Origin: Sipunculus nudus
Lineage: Eukaryota > Annelida > Sipuncula > Golfingiida > Sipunculidae
DNA: 64,000 nucleotides
Assembly: GCA_026874595.1 (NCBI GenBank)
Contig: CM049321.1
Coordinates: 4,271,479-4,335,478, forward strand
Reading direction: 5' to 3'
The position numbers were made by a program, and so were the translations under genes. The first letter of the stretch is position 1. The number at the start of each line of letters is the position of its first letter. Below the pieces are notes generated by a model. That model was not told the origin of the DNA, ran no database searches, and saw only the letters and a list, made by a program, of their open reading frames with translations. This document shows positions 1 through 10,520 of the stretch, one piece after another.

Positions 1-603
1 ATGGTTGACAACGTCTATTTTTGTCGGGCAAAAAATGAAAACGGAAGCTGTAGCTGTGATGACGGAACCGAAAAATTATTAGAGTAGCAAAACAATAGAT
101 GAAGCCAGAAGTGACCAAAATGGTTGAAAAAAAATCTGATGGTGTGCACGCTACATGTGGAGTGTTGGCGAGAGTTCAACGTTATTTGCAGTTTGTATCG
201 GCCGATAACATTTAATCGGTAGGGAAAAGAAATCGTTAGATGGGAGGCCAGTTGGAACAGACAAAGTGTGGTGTATATTGGTAGATGCCGTGAGCGGAAC
301 CGCGCCGACGGCCATACTGCTGTTATATATCCGCAGTTGAAGATTTACCCTAAGACCCAGGGCGGGTCCGTTAAAAGTCGATTGACGCCGGGTCTAGTCG
401 CTGGGCATTGATGGATGACGTTGTTACTATCTGTGTCCAGAGGAAAAACTTGATCGAAAGATTTTGTTATATTTGCTATTGGCGGGAGAAGGGAAAAACG
501 TACGGTTTCAAAAGATTTTATCAGGAATTTTATGCTCAACCGACAGCAAAGCCAGGCTAATGCAAATTAAGGGTCAAGTAGCGAACTGTTTTCTCAAAGG
601 CAG
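1..603. other. Gene-free single-copy stretch
   Basis: I see no gene, repeat or clear regulatory signal. Short frames here are random in appearance and lack flanking splice sites or a recognisable product. Confidence 0.5.
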
Positions 604-680
604 ACATAACCGGGGGGGGGGGGGGGCACAGGACCTTAGAAAAGGGGTAGGTAGGGGGTGTGGGGAGGGGGGGGGGGGCT
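604..680 (+). repeat. G-run tract
   Basis: Two uninterrupted G runs (15 at 612-626 and 12 at 667-678) flank a stretch with further G triplets and quadruplets. The plus strand could form G-quadruplexes. Similar homopolymer C or G runs recur at about 3182, 8391, 11736, 35580, 39754, 45538, 52593 and 63214, so this looks like a general feature of this genome. Run lengths may be affected by sequencing error. Confidence 0.8.
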
Positions 681-1334
681 AACAAGACTTCAACAAGTTT
701 GCCAGGATTGTCAGTAAACATATCCGTGCTCCTATCAAATCAGTTGTATCTTCTAGAATTTCCCTAGGTGATTATATTATTTAATTTTACCTGAAATTGT
801 GATATAAGGCTCAATTTCAGGTGGGCATCCTGCTCTCATTATCATGCTCTCATTTATCACCACAAAACAACACTTTTATTCGGTCTGTTATTTATAGAAT
901 ACCTCAACGTTTGAATCACTGATCCTCGCGTCATCCCAAGCTGCAGTAAACGGTGTTAGTTAATATGGTCCTCGTTATATTGATACACTGTACGAATACT
1001 ACACCCCTCGGAATTTTAATTCATGCATATGTAGAGAACATTGAACTGTTTTGTTTTCGTATCATACACTTAACGTCATCAATTTTTACTTAATATTGTT
1101 ATCTTCATTATCAGATAGTACAGAGTGTCCTCTGGCGGTCTTAACCCCGGAATGCCCTGCCATTTTCTCAATACCACATTTACCAGGTGATACAACCAGG
1201 TGCGGTCTAACGGGGGCGCAAGCACGGAAATAAAACTATACACGCTAAAACCAACAAGCAGCTCCGGGTTGTGCTTCTCGTACCATTTTCTTCCATGGGA
1301 CAAAATATTTGACAAAAGCAGTTGGTGAATATAA

Positions 1335-1492
1335 AGTAAAACCTCGATTTAGCGGCCACCTCAAAATAACGACCACATGTTCATGGTCCCTATTCGTTTT
1401 TGTTCTTTGTATAGGACCTCGCTTAGACGAACACCTCGAAAACGCGACCACTTTATCGAAGTCGCGTCGGTGGTCGTGATTTCCAGGTGTAC

Positions 1493-1493
<1 letters not shown>
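1335..1493. mobile_element. MITE-like element, possibly pogo/Tc1-mariner type
   Basis: The left end (1335-1360) and the reverse complement of the right end (1469-1493) align as imperfect inverted repeats of about 25 bp: both start AGTA, and both contain an ACCT block followed by CG(G/A)CCACC. Internally the element repeats the words CCTCG and GACCAC on both strands. It has no coding capacity and is about 160 bp long. The ACCTCG...CGGCCACC style of terminus resembles pogo/Tigger-type non-autonomous elements, but that assignment is from memory of the motif and is not tested. An (AT)n microsatellite abuts the right end and obscures any TA target duplication. Confidence 0.5.

Positions 1494-1495
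<2 letters not shown>

Positions 1496-1535
<40 letters not shown>
1496..1535. repeat. (AT)n microsatellite
   Basis: About 20 uninterrupted AT dinucleotides directly next to the MITE-like element. Confidence 0.95.
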
Positions 1536-1538
<3 letters not shown>

Positions 1539-1884
1539 CGCACGATGATTAAACACAACATGCTATTTATTTAACTCCAATAATAGATATCAGTTGTAGA
1601 AGATTAATAAATAAAAAATATCATATTTGCAGGGTTAAACCTAATGAAATGTAGAAATACGTCCCAGAATTGCGGACACCAGTGACAGATATAGCCTTCC
1701 TGGCTACGTTCCTGGCATTGGGACAGTTCCAAATAACTACTAGGAGGACAGTTTGAGATCCCATGTCCACCCCTGATAACCATGCAGTAATCCAGAACTC
1801 CGATGTATAGCTCAATTACAAGTTTCATATTATACTCCCAGTTTATTCTGGAGAGGACGTATGTTCAAACTGCTGCTGTGTGAT

Positions 1885-2240
1885 TCATGACTCAATCGTG
1901 GATTCATCAGCGGACGTGACAGCTCCATGAAACATGGCTTCACTCATTTCTGCGAATATCCTCCCCAGGGTCCCATCAGGAGGACCCACTGGTAAAAACC
2001 CACCTGTAATTATAGACAGGTCAGTTTGACGCGCAGTAAACAAATCGCCTTCAATCAACAACTGACGTCCGCGCGGCAGCAATACTAACATGGCTTCCGA
2101 AATCGACTCGGATGCGAGGCTCACGTTCATTTGTTGATGTCAGCTCCGAAGAATTTTTATATCAGAGAAAAAATGACAACTCTGCGAAAATTTGTCAATT
2201 TTGTGAAATAGGTTGTCGTAAAATAGAATGGCGGCAAACT
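1885..2240. promoter_or_regulatory. CpG-rich promoter-like patch, possibly bidirectional
   Basis: This patch is GC- and CpG-rich against AT-rich flanks. It holds an ETS-like CGGAAG next to a CCATGTT (YY1-like) on the minus strand near 2092-2103, a GACGTCA CRE-like site near 2066, and an ATGGCGGC YY1-like motif at 2228-2235. The minus strand is open for 81 codons (2130 to 1885) from an ATG in fair context. The plus strand has a short frame from an ATG near 2090 beginning MASEIDSDARL that soon stops. These are typical ingredients of a TATA-less promoter with a first exon, but direction and product are unknown and I recognise no family. Confidence 0.35.
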
Positions 2241-2822
2241 GCAGAATCGAAGGACGTCGTATTTCATTTCAACCATCACCTCCAACCAGACCCCGTAAAA
2301 CCAACAAACTTTTCCTTTTTAACTACTCAGGCCACTTTACTTTCACCTCTTAAGTTTTCATTTCAGTTTTCAGCGTAAAATATTTCATAATACATTACAG
2401 ACAGACTGGTGGGAAGTGGCAAGAGCAAGTTTATCAAGTTAAAAGCTGAAATGGTGTATCATCAAACATGTTTATGTGTATCAGTCATATAATGATACTG
2501 ATACTACAAGACATATATTAAAAGCATTTATTACCGGTTTATGATACTACGAGACATATTTAGTCTTCCATTATTGACCAGAAACTCTCATGTGTTTTTC
2601 TTCGTTCTATTCAAGGGTATGTATTGTTGGTGTAAGATGTGCATCTTCAGATCATTTTGCCAGAATACACATAGTGAAAATAGCAGCGCCCTCTGGTGGA
2701 TCTCAGTTTTTTCCAATTTAGTAGCTAGCAACTTGAATGAAGTCATAATATTTAAACAAATGTTCGGCCATGTCAGGGCCTGAAAATTATACCTCCGTTA
2801 GAAAGATATAATATTGTCCCCT

Positions 2823-2951
2823 TGGTTTGTTGGTTGATGGTTGGTTGGTTTGTCGGTTGGCTACTTTATGTAAAAAAATATATGTGAATGGATTTTAAAA
2901 AAATTGAAATTCAAAGGATTATTATACACAATTCAAAGGATTATTATACAG
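2823..2951. repeat. GGTT-rich stretch and 22-bp direct repeat
   Basis: 2823-2863 is a degenerate run of GGTT/GGTTG words. At 2908-2951 a 22-bp unit containing CAAAGGATTATTATACA occurs twice in tandem. Confidence 0.8.
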
Positions 2952-3311
2952 TTGCGACGCATAGCGATTACTTTGTCCCTAGGGAGCGAATGTCTCATCC
3001 ATAGGTTTAAGGGACAGCGATTGTTCAGCAACTGACCAAGTGAACTCGTGTTTGTGAAATGTACGTGACCTGTAGTACAACCATGAATACTATCTCTATG
3101 ATACGACGCATGGAAGCTTGGTTCGGGGACAGGGGCGTCAATACAGAAGGATTGGGTTATATACCCCCCTTTTTTTAGCAAAGGGGGGGGGGGGTCAGTT
3201 AAATCAGTTAAAAGGTAATTTCTTTGAAATATGTGTCACACAGACAATAAAATGTATACATACACACATGCCGACAGACAATAATCCCATTACCTTAAAT
3301 ACTTAACTCCA

Positions 3312-4240
3312 AAACACTTTCTTCTCATTACGGCAGAGTAATTAATTCTGTATCACTATAAACCCATTACCTCCGAAAATTTTATTCCAAAACACTATCA
3401 TCTCATTACGACATGCTGAGTTCTTAATTCCAAAGCACTATCATCTCATTATGGCAGAGTTCTTAACTCCAAAACTCTATCAAATCATTACGGCATGCAG
3501 AGTTCTTTATTCCAAAAGACTATAATCTCATTACGGCTGAGTTCTCAATTCCGAAACACTGTCATCTCATTACGACATACAGAGTTCTTAATTCCAAAGC
3601 ACTATCATCTCATTATGGCAGAGTTCTTAACTCCAAAACTCTATCATATCATTTCGGCATGCAGAGTTCTTTATTCCAAAAGACTATAATCTCATTATGG
3701 CAGAGTTCTCAATTCCAAAACACTATCATCTCATTACGACATGCAGAGTTCTTAATTCCAAAAGACTATAATCTCATTACGGCAGAGTTCTCAATTCCAA
3801 AACACTATCATCTCATTACGACATGCAGATTTCTTTATTCCAAAAGACTATAATCTCATTACGGCAGAGTTTTCAATTCCAAAACACTTTATCTCATTAC
3901 GACATGCAGAGTTCTTAATTCCAAAACAATATCATCTCATTACGGCAGAGTTCTCAATTCCAAAACACTATCATCTCATTACGACATGCAGAGTTCTTAA
4001 TTCCAAAACACTATCATCTCATTACGGCAAAGTTCTCAATTCCAAAACTCTATCATTTCATTACGACATGCAGTTCTTATTTCCAAAAGACTATTATCTC
4101 GTTACGGCAGAGTTCTCAATTCCAAAACACTATCATCTCATTACGACATGCAGAGTTCTTAATTCCACATCTCTCTCTTGACATTACGACAGAATACTTT
4201 AATCCAAAACACTATCATCTCATAACGGCAGAGTACTTGA
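3312..4240. repeat. Minisatellite with ~82-bp dimeric unit
   Basis: Two related monomers alternate: a ~39-bp form with CTCATTACGGCAGAGTTCTC and a ~43-bp form with CTCATTACGACATGCAGAG. Both are followed by an AATTCCAAAA(C/G)ACTAT block. About 23 monomers can be followed, more diverged at both edges. The alternation means the amplified unit in the centre is the dimer. Short frames running through the array are by-products of the repeat. Confidence 0.92.
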
Positions 4241-4336
4241 TCCCTTTACTAAAAAAACAGGTCACGGTGGGCAAATGCCATATGTAAGATTCCCGTTCTT
4301 ATCCGGAGAAAGCAATCACAATAGATCAAACAGACA

Positions 4337-4516
4337 ATGTATCAATTAAGCTACACTAATAGGGGTCTACTTCTCGTCCGGGGAAGGATGAATTACAGAG
4401 CGCGGACGGAGGCGGTCGACCAGCGTAATCCGTCATGTCGTAGATCTGCAGCTCCCGCTGACTGGACAATTGAATTGACTTGGGCCGCTTGTGTACCATA
4501 CAAAAAGTCTAGAACT
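4337..4516 (+). CDS. Candidate first coding exon, unrecognised
   Basis: An open frame from ATG 4337 (second ATG at 4388) runs 60 codons into a canonical donor, GTAAGT at 4517-4522, after which the frame stops within three codons. The exon-sized piece is GC-richer than its surroundings and its translation is rich in Arg and Ala. No domain, signal peptide or family is recognisable, and I found no convincing downstream exon. It may be chance coincidence of a short frame and a donor-like hexamer. Confidence 0.2.
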
Positions 4517-4885
4517 GTAAGTTGAGGAAAGCCTTCCCGTCATGCAGTGCTTCATCTCAACGTCCAATCTAAACAGCTATAAAGATTAAGATGAAGACGA
4601 CATGTATAATCCTCATGCGATATGAGTATTTTCCGAGTAGTCATGTTTCTTTGAAACCGCGCGTATTACTTGTTTTCAATCAGTTGTATCGATACCGCAA
4701 AGTAACTGAATATATTATGATGGCGTCTGTTTGTAAATGAGGAATAATGTTAGGTTTTGCACATCATAAGCCTAACATCCGTGAATCACATGCCGATGTG
4801 TCTTTTAATCTACTTCTCTCCCTATTTTTTTCTCCTCTTCAAACCGACACACATGTGATGATGATGATAAAGAAGATGATTAATA

Positions 4886-4888
<3 letters not shown>

Positions 4889-4923
<35 letters not shown>
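4889..4923. repeat. (ATT)n microsatellite
   Basis: About a dozen ATT trinucleotides in tandem. Confidence 0.9.
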
Positions 4924-5050
4924 GTTTATTATCATTATTTTCCACATGTTGAAAACGGTAATGCGTACTCATTCATTCAGTCTTGTTTGATATTAAAAAC
5001 CCGTACGTTTGAGGAGCAAGCTCTAAGTCAAATATTAGATCATAGGATCA

Positions 5051-5055
<5 letters not shown>

Positions 5056-5101
<46 letters not shown>

Positions 5102-5143
5102 AGAGAGAGAGAGAGAGAGGGAGAGAGAGAGGGGGAGAGAGAG
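5056..5143. repeat. (AT)n followed by (GA)n microsatellite
   Basis: 5056-5096 is pure AT. 5098-5143 is a GA tract with a few GG interruptions. Confidence 0.95.
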
Positions 5144-5717
5144 GCTAGCGGATAAGATGGGGTTCCACATCAGGTAGCAGGACAAAAAACACGCCCCATC
5201 ATGCATTATTTATACATTTACATAACATAAACAAATTGTGTCGGTAAGGTGTGAACTTTACCTGAGAACAGTCACACACATGATGTAAATTGTGGTTTGA
5301 AACAGGTGGGCGTCCCGCATTGACTTCTCGCGCCAAGCTGGCCTTGAAATCATGTAACCTTGACTGTAACCTTATACCTGCATAGGAAAATGTAGAATGT
5401 TTTAATCCAGTATAGACATTATTACACAAAACATATTTGATGACTGTTAATACAGATCACGTGACATTTATAAAATCTTGACAGCGGTCTATTGTACTTT
5501 CCGGCTGCATCATTTTACAGGGGTGTGTGTATAACACCATCAGGCAAAAAGTCATTTGACTACACATCGGATGGCTGACCACAAGGCGGTGCACTTTCTT
5601 GCTGTTTCTACTTGTGCCAGACTCAATATAAATATATAACAAGCTGTTTGCACCAGTAATAGGCCTACAGGCAGCAAATGTCAAACCCCCATACATATGT
5701 AGATTTTTCCATTATAT

Positions 5718-5835
5718 ATGAAGGATTTCAAGAATGTTAAGAATTGGTTCAATGCCTTTTTTTCCAATCCCATATCTACACCTTTAAACTCCATACATTC
5801 TACATTAATAAATAAATTTTGCAAGAATTGTAAAG
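5718..5835 (+). repeat. Dispersed repeat D3, copy 1
   Basis: This segment matches 6637-6740 over about 110 bp. Shared words include TTTCAAGAAT, AAGAA(T/C)TGGTTCA, TTTACACCTTTA and CTACATTAATAAAT. Translation of either copy gives a similar short Phe/Asn-rich frame, but both are broken soon after. It may be a fragment of a transposable element or an old local duplication. Confidence 0.65.
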
Positions 5836-6636
5836 TGGTTTATACCCCACCCCCTGTATTGAAGCCCCTGACGTTTTTACCTCTCATTAGAGAGGTTAGT
5901 TACTACCAGTGTGAATACTTTTATTCCCTTAACGGGGGTCTTTTTGGTGGCATTTATTAATCTATCTATTTTTACATTTAACTCTGGTAAACTTCAGTCA
6001 ATATAAATTCAGATTAATTATACTATGATTTAAACTGAATACTGTACAGTGTTCGGCCTACACACTGTTAAATGATAATAAACGTAACGATGAAGCTTAC
6101 ATTAGAGTGACATTCAAACAGTACAGAGAAATACTAAATACCATAAAAAACAGAGCCCTCCTTCCTCGGGGTTCTATTGTTCTTTATTTGAATCTCTGTT
6201 TAGGGTTTCCACACATGGGCGCCGGATATGGATATATCACAAAACCTGGTTTATATCAAAGTCTGGTCATAAAAAACACGGACACACGAAGAGTACTGAG
6301 TTGGTCACCAGCTGCTCCATGCAATGAAATCTTGTATAAATATCCTTTAATAAGGATCGCTCCGGTGCATGATGGGATTCGCGCACCTGCTCCACAACTG
6401 AATCAGCTTCGTATGGCCGGATAGGGACGCCGGGCATCTAATACAAAATTCTACCCGTTTTCTGGTTACTGTTTGTATATTTTAACTATATATGTTTACA
6501 GCATGCAATAACGACCTGTTCCGGGTAATGACCTTTTCCACGATCATATCAAATAGGTTTACTCTGCCTTTGTGAGGCCGTAAGGACCTCAGACTCTCCG
6601 TGGGTAGATTAGTCAACAGATACCACGTGCCACCGT

Positions 6637-6740
6637 TGAATTTCAAGAATATTAAGAACTGGTTCATTGACCTTTTTTCTAATCACATATTTACACCTTT
6701 ACTGCACACAGTCTACATTAATAAATTAATTTTGCAACAC
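6637..6740 (+). repeat. Dispersed repeat D3, copy 2
   Basis: Second copy of the segment at 5718-5835, same orientation, roughly 80 percent similar by eye, with small indels. About 800 bp of unrelated sequence separates the copies. Confidence 0.65.
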
Positions 6741-7337
6741 TTAGTTCTGCCCCTCATGTTTGACCCTGAACGCCTTAATTTAGTTCCACCAATTTAAAAT
6801 GCTACTGGGTTGCCGTGCCCTTAAAAACTCATTACTCATAAAAACTTACAATTCATGCTGAAAAAGTCAAGATTTCTTCGAAATTAAAACAAAAATAATT
6901 TGTAGGCTGTTCACAAACGTCACTCATCCATGTTTTGATGGTAAGTTTGTAGTAATTTAATTAATCTCAACAACCACGGTTCGTGCTGATATACCCAAAG
7001 TCGTGGGGAAACACTGTTAATGGTTTAGAATCACAGACATATTTTACATAATTGCAAGGTTTAAGGGAAAATACCCAGTTTCCCATGTTACGTAATCTTT
7101 GTACTTATTACAATACAAGTTATTATGTACAGTACATATCGTTATATATGAAACAGGGCCGAAACGAATCAAGCTTACACAACTTACGTATGGAAAGGGG
7201 GCAAATGCAAAAAGACAATAAGTCCATATTGGGGCAAAAGGTTATGAAACAATTGAGTTACCCTGTAAATTTTACTGAGACTAAAGGTAACCAAACTAGT
7301 CCCACAAACGTGAACCCGATATCAAAATATAACCACA

Positions 7338-7372
7338 CTAGAAATATGCATTCTCTGGAATGCAGGTCTCCT
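7338..7372 (+). repeat. Terminal fragment of dispersed family D1
   Basis: The sequence CTAGAAATATGCATTC...GAATGCAGG matches the palindromic end seen at 22998-23028 (opposite strand) and 52797-52840. Only the end is present. It sits inside a 154-codon frame (7052-7516) that begins at TTG and has no other sign of being a gene. Confidence 0.5.
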
Positions 7373-7513
7373 ACAAGTGTGTCGTTCTTAATGTGTGGTA
7401 GTCCTACTCCGCAACCTGTGCATTCATTCACTTATATTGACCATGTTTGGCCACACATTTGTAAATATTTTTGGAAGTCCTTTCTGGATCCGGATCATGA
7501 AGCAAAATGCTGC

Positions 7514-7516
<3 letters not shown>

Positions 7517-7550
<34 letters not shown>
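7517..7550. repeat. (AT)n microsatellite
   Basis: About 17 AT dinucleotides. Confidence 0.95.
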
Positions 7551-7553
<3 letters not shown>

Positions 7554-7623
7554 AATTATTAATTTTAGATTTTTTTATTATTAGTTATTTCAATAAGATT
7601 AAATTTTATTTTTTTTATTTCAG

Positions 7624-7730
7624 GAAGAATAACGGAAATTAATTACACAGATGTCGCCAAGCAGCAGATATAGGATTGGATAGGATATTTTACCTCCATT
7701 GAACAAGAGCAGAGGCAGCGAGTTGATAAG
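7624..7730 (+). pseudogene. Exon-like segment with strong splice sites and an in-frame stop
   Basis: A T-rich tract ending TTTTTTTATTTCAG (acceptor, 7610-7623) precedes a 107-bp segment that ends AAG followed by GTAAGA at 7731 (donor). Reading from the third base gives 35 codons that look like protein: RITEINYTDVAKQQI, a TAG stop, then DWIGYFTSIEQEQRQRVDK, ending exactly on a codon boundary at the donor. The other two frames stop at once. Composition (Glu/Gln/Arg-rich, helix-like) differs from the surrounding AT-rich translations. Readings: a decayed exon, a poison exon, a sequencing error in a real exon, or a spliced non-coding transcript. I cannot name the family and found no phase-matched partner exon. 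Confidence 0.45.
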
Positions 7731-7734
7731 GTAA

Positions 7735-8808
7735 GATTTGAAACATTAGCCCACGCACAAAAAGACAATTGTTTTTCGGACTCGCTTTTTTTGTGGATTA
7801 TGTTTGTAGACAAGGACCAGGTCCTCTGTAATATTGTTTATTTGAGCTCTTGCCTGTATTCCTTAAACATATCTGAAAACTAAACTAACTAAATAATTTG
7901 TTGATTACTGTGGATTCAGAAAATTTCTTGGGTCTAAAGTTTCGTTGTCCTGACTCGAAACACTATTCTTGGTGTTAAAACATTCGTGTATCAATCGTCC
8001 CTGAATAGTTTCGGAGAGCAAATCTAAGTATAACAGTATATCAGTGATGAAACACTTTAATATAAACATATTCTAAGTCCAGCACGGATGAATTAATTTT
8101 ACTGAAGACACTGAAGAAAATATGTCATCGCTAACCTGGCGGTATTGTAGGCTCACACAATGACGTAAAAGAACTTCTACAACAAACTTGATGATCCTGA
8201 GGTTTTTTATTTTCGTAGAGGGAAATATCCACGAGTTCCACGAAATAAAATCTCCCACGAACGATTCAGAAAGCACATTTTATGCACCATTTCAAGAGAA
8301 ATTAAGTCATTTTTTGTATTTTTAATGGTAAACATAGGCAATTCTTCATTTGATGTCTCGATGGATAAATTTTAAAAGAATATAAAATTCGCCCCCCCCC
8401 CGAGCCCGTAGAACAAATAACTTTTTTAGTAGCTATTTAATGAACTTTATAATTACACCAATGTGGAAGTGACGTTTTAAAGCAGTTTGGGCAGGTTTTG
8501 TAGATTTGGTTCACTCTCGCGAGAATATGACAAGGTCTTGTAAATGGTGAAGACATACGCATGTGCGCCCTCATGATCGGTATGCCTGAAGCGACCCATA
8601 GCACGTCATATGCTACAACTCTGAGTAATGAATCCGTGTGAGTGTATTTTGTCAACTACAGGTTAGAATCCTATACGAATGCCGTCTTACGTTTGAATCT
8701 GGGTAATTTATCATGAGTAAAGATGGAGTAAGATGCAGAAACACGCAAACAGAGGCAAGCGTATGTTAGCTGTCAGAACACAGCAACCCTGGTAACAACC
8801 ACATTACA
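7735..8808. other. Gene-free stretch
   Basis: AT-rich DNA with a C-run at 8391-8401. No gene, repeat unit or RNA is evident. If 7624-7730 is an exon, this would be intron. Confidence 0.5.
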
Positions 8809-9127
8809 AAATACATGAGGCTTGTTCAAATAACGTGTTACTGTGGTAATTTTGGTAAACATAGGGTGGAATATTGGAATCTGATTTTAAATGGATTTCG
8901 TGACCTGAATTTTAATGTTGCAGTCTGGGCAATATTGTACAGAGTTTTGATATGTAAGTGAAGATGTTGCCATGCATATCCGCTTTACATAGCGATAATT
9001 TATACAGAGACCCGTGGTACTGCAGAATTAATGTTTTGACTCCATCGGTAACCTCTGGGCAATTCTCAGCTGTTAATGACTTGGGGACATTTGGAAACAT
9101 GAAAGTTTCATGAAAACGTATGTTTTG

Positions 9128-9391
9128 CTATCGATCGGCTTTGGCTACATGCAACAGAGCGTGACCGGAACCATTCACGATATTCATCTGTGAGCTCCAC
9201 ATCTGTCCCGACTCTGGTTTCCAATGAACAGCATCCAAGCAGGGCGCAGCTACGTGTACGCCAAAAACGAGCACACCAAGTGATGAGGTAGACGAGGATC
9301 CTGGAATCAGTTGGTATTTATACTGGATAGATGGCCTGGGACGCCCGTCATGCAGAGAATTAAAAGACAAAGGGCATCCATCCATATGCAT
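9128..9391 (-). CDS. Minus-strand 87-codon frame in duplicated unit, copy 1
   Basis: The frame opens MHMDGCPLSFNSLHDGRP and ends ALLHVAKADR. It contains a TATAAATA box (9315-9322, minus strand), so if that box is used, transcription would start inside the frame and the ATG-initiated protein would not be made from it. The frame is kept in copy 2 with only three amino-acid changes, but the copies are so similar that this does not prove selection, and copy 3 has lost it. No signal peptide, domain or family is recognisable. It may be simply promoter DNA that happens to be open. Confidence 0.2.
   Translation of the reverse strand: MHMDGCPLSFNSLHDGRPRPSIQYKYQLIPGSSSTSSLGVLVFGVHVAAPCLDAVHWKPESGQMWSSQMNIVNGSGHALLHVAKADR
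9315..9322 (-). promoter_or_regulatory. TATA-box candidate (copy 1)
   Basis: On the minus strand CCAG-TATAAATA-CC lies in GC-richer DNA, about 30 bp upstream of a TCGTCTACCTCATCA stretch that could hold the start site. The same box is kept in copy 2 (10170-10177) and lost in copy 3. Confidence 0.35.
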
Positions 9392-9664
9392 ACCTACCTT
9401 TAGTCTTTAGTCATACGGAGAAATAAAACGCAACGGCCTTTCATCCGTATGCATCGATATTGTTGCAAAGAGCGGCTGGTTTTACCATTAGGCTACAAAT
9501 GAGGAATTAACACAGTATAATACACTTAAATGTGTCAACCAAAGTTTCACTCCAATCCCTATGACAACCGCTACCATTTCCTGCCCTTCACACAACTTGT
9601 CCGACAATCACATGACCTGTGTGGGACATGATTATTTACGTATCTGGGAAACAATCACACAAGG

Positions 9665-10520
9665 AAATACATGGGGCTTGTTAAAATAACGTGTTGCTGT
9701 GGTAATTTTGGTTATCATAGGGTGGAATATGGGAATCTGATTTTAAAAGGATTTCGTGACCGGAATTTTAATGTTGCAGCCTGGGCAATATTGTACAGCG
9801 TTTGTTATGTAAGTGAAGATGTTGCCATGCATATCCGCTTAACATAGCGATAATTTATACAGAGACCCGTGGTACTGCAGAATTAATGTTTTGACTCCAT
9901 CGGTAACCTCTGGGTAATTCTCAACTGTTAATGACGTGGGGAAATGTGGAAACATGAAAGTTTCATGAAAACGTATGTTTTGCTATCGATCGGATTTGGC
10001 TACATGCAACAGCGCGTGACCAGAACCATTCACGATATTCATCTGTGAGCTCCACATCTGTCCCGACTCTGGTTTCCAATGAACAGCATCCAAGCAGGGC
10101 GCAGCTACGTGTACGCCAAAAACGAGCACATCAAGTGATGAGGTAGACGAGGATGCTGGAATCAGTTGGTATTTATACTGGATAGATGGCCTGGGACGCC
10201 CGTCATGCAGAGAATTAAAAGACAAAGGGCATCCATCCATATGCATACCTACCTTTAGTCTTTAGTCATACGGAGAAATAAAAAGGCAACGGCCTTTCAT
10301 CCATATGCATCGATATCTTTGCAAAGAACGGCTGGTTTTACCATTAGGTTACAAATGAGGAATTAACACAGCATAATACACTTGAATGTGTCAACCAAAG
10401 TTTCACTCCCATCCCTATGACAACCGCTACCATTTCCTGCCCTTCACACAACTTGTCCGACAATCACATGACCTGTGTGGGACATGATCATATGCGTATC
10501 TGGGAAACAATCACACAAGG
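9665..10520. repeat. ~855-bp tandem segmental duplication, copy 2
   Basis: Near-identical to 8809-9664. The closest neighbour of copy 1; differences are scattered substitutions and a few 1-3 base indels. Confidence 0.93.
9983..10246 (-). CDS. Minus-strand 87-codon frame in duplicated unit, copy 2
   Basis: Same frame as at 9128-9391, with Gly to Ala, Gly to Asp and Ala to Ser changes and the same start and stop positions relative to the unit. The TATA-like box at 10170-10177 lies inside it. Function unknown; it may be non-coding. Confidence 0.2.
   Translation of the reverse strand: MHMDGCPLSFNSLHDGRPRPSIQYKYQLIPASSSTSSLDVLVFGVHVAAPCLDAVHWKPESGQMWSSQMNIVNGSGHALLHVAKSDR

Larger units (their letters stand above)
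8809..9664. repeat. ~855-bp tandem segmental duplication, copy 1
   Basis: This segment is repeated at 9665-10520 and, more diverged and shortened, at 10521-11265. All three begin with AAATACATG(A/G)GGCTTGTT. Copies 1 and 2 are nearly identical by eye across the minus-strand open frame; copy 3 has many substitutions and deletions. Copy 3 would then be the oldest, and copies 1 and 2 a recent duplication or a gene-converted pair. Each copy also carries GCATATCCGCT and a CAATCACATGACC block. Confidence 0.93.

Noticed and set aside
7052-7516. 154-codon open frame as a gene
   Set aside because: It starts at TTG, has no motif, and overlaps a D1 terminal fragment. Its length is unremarkable for AT-rich noise with alternative starts.
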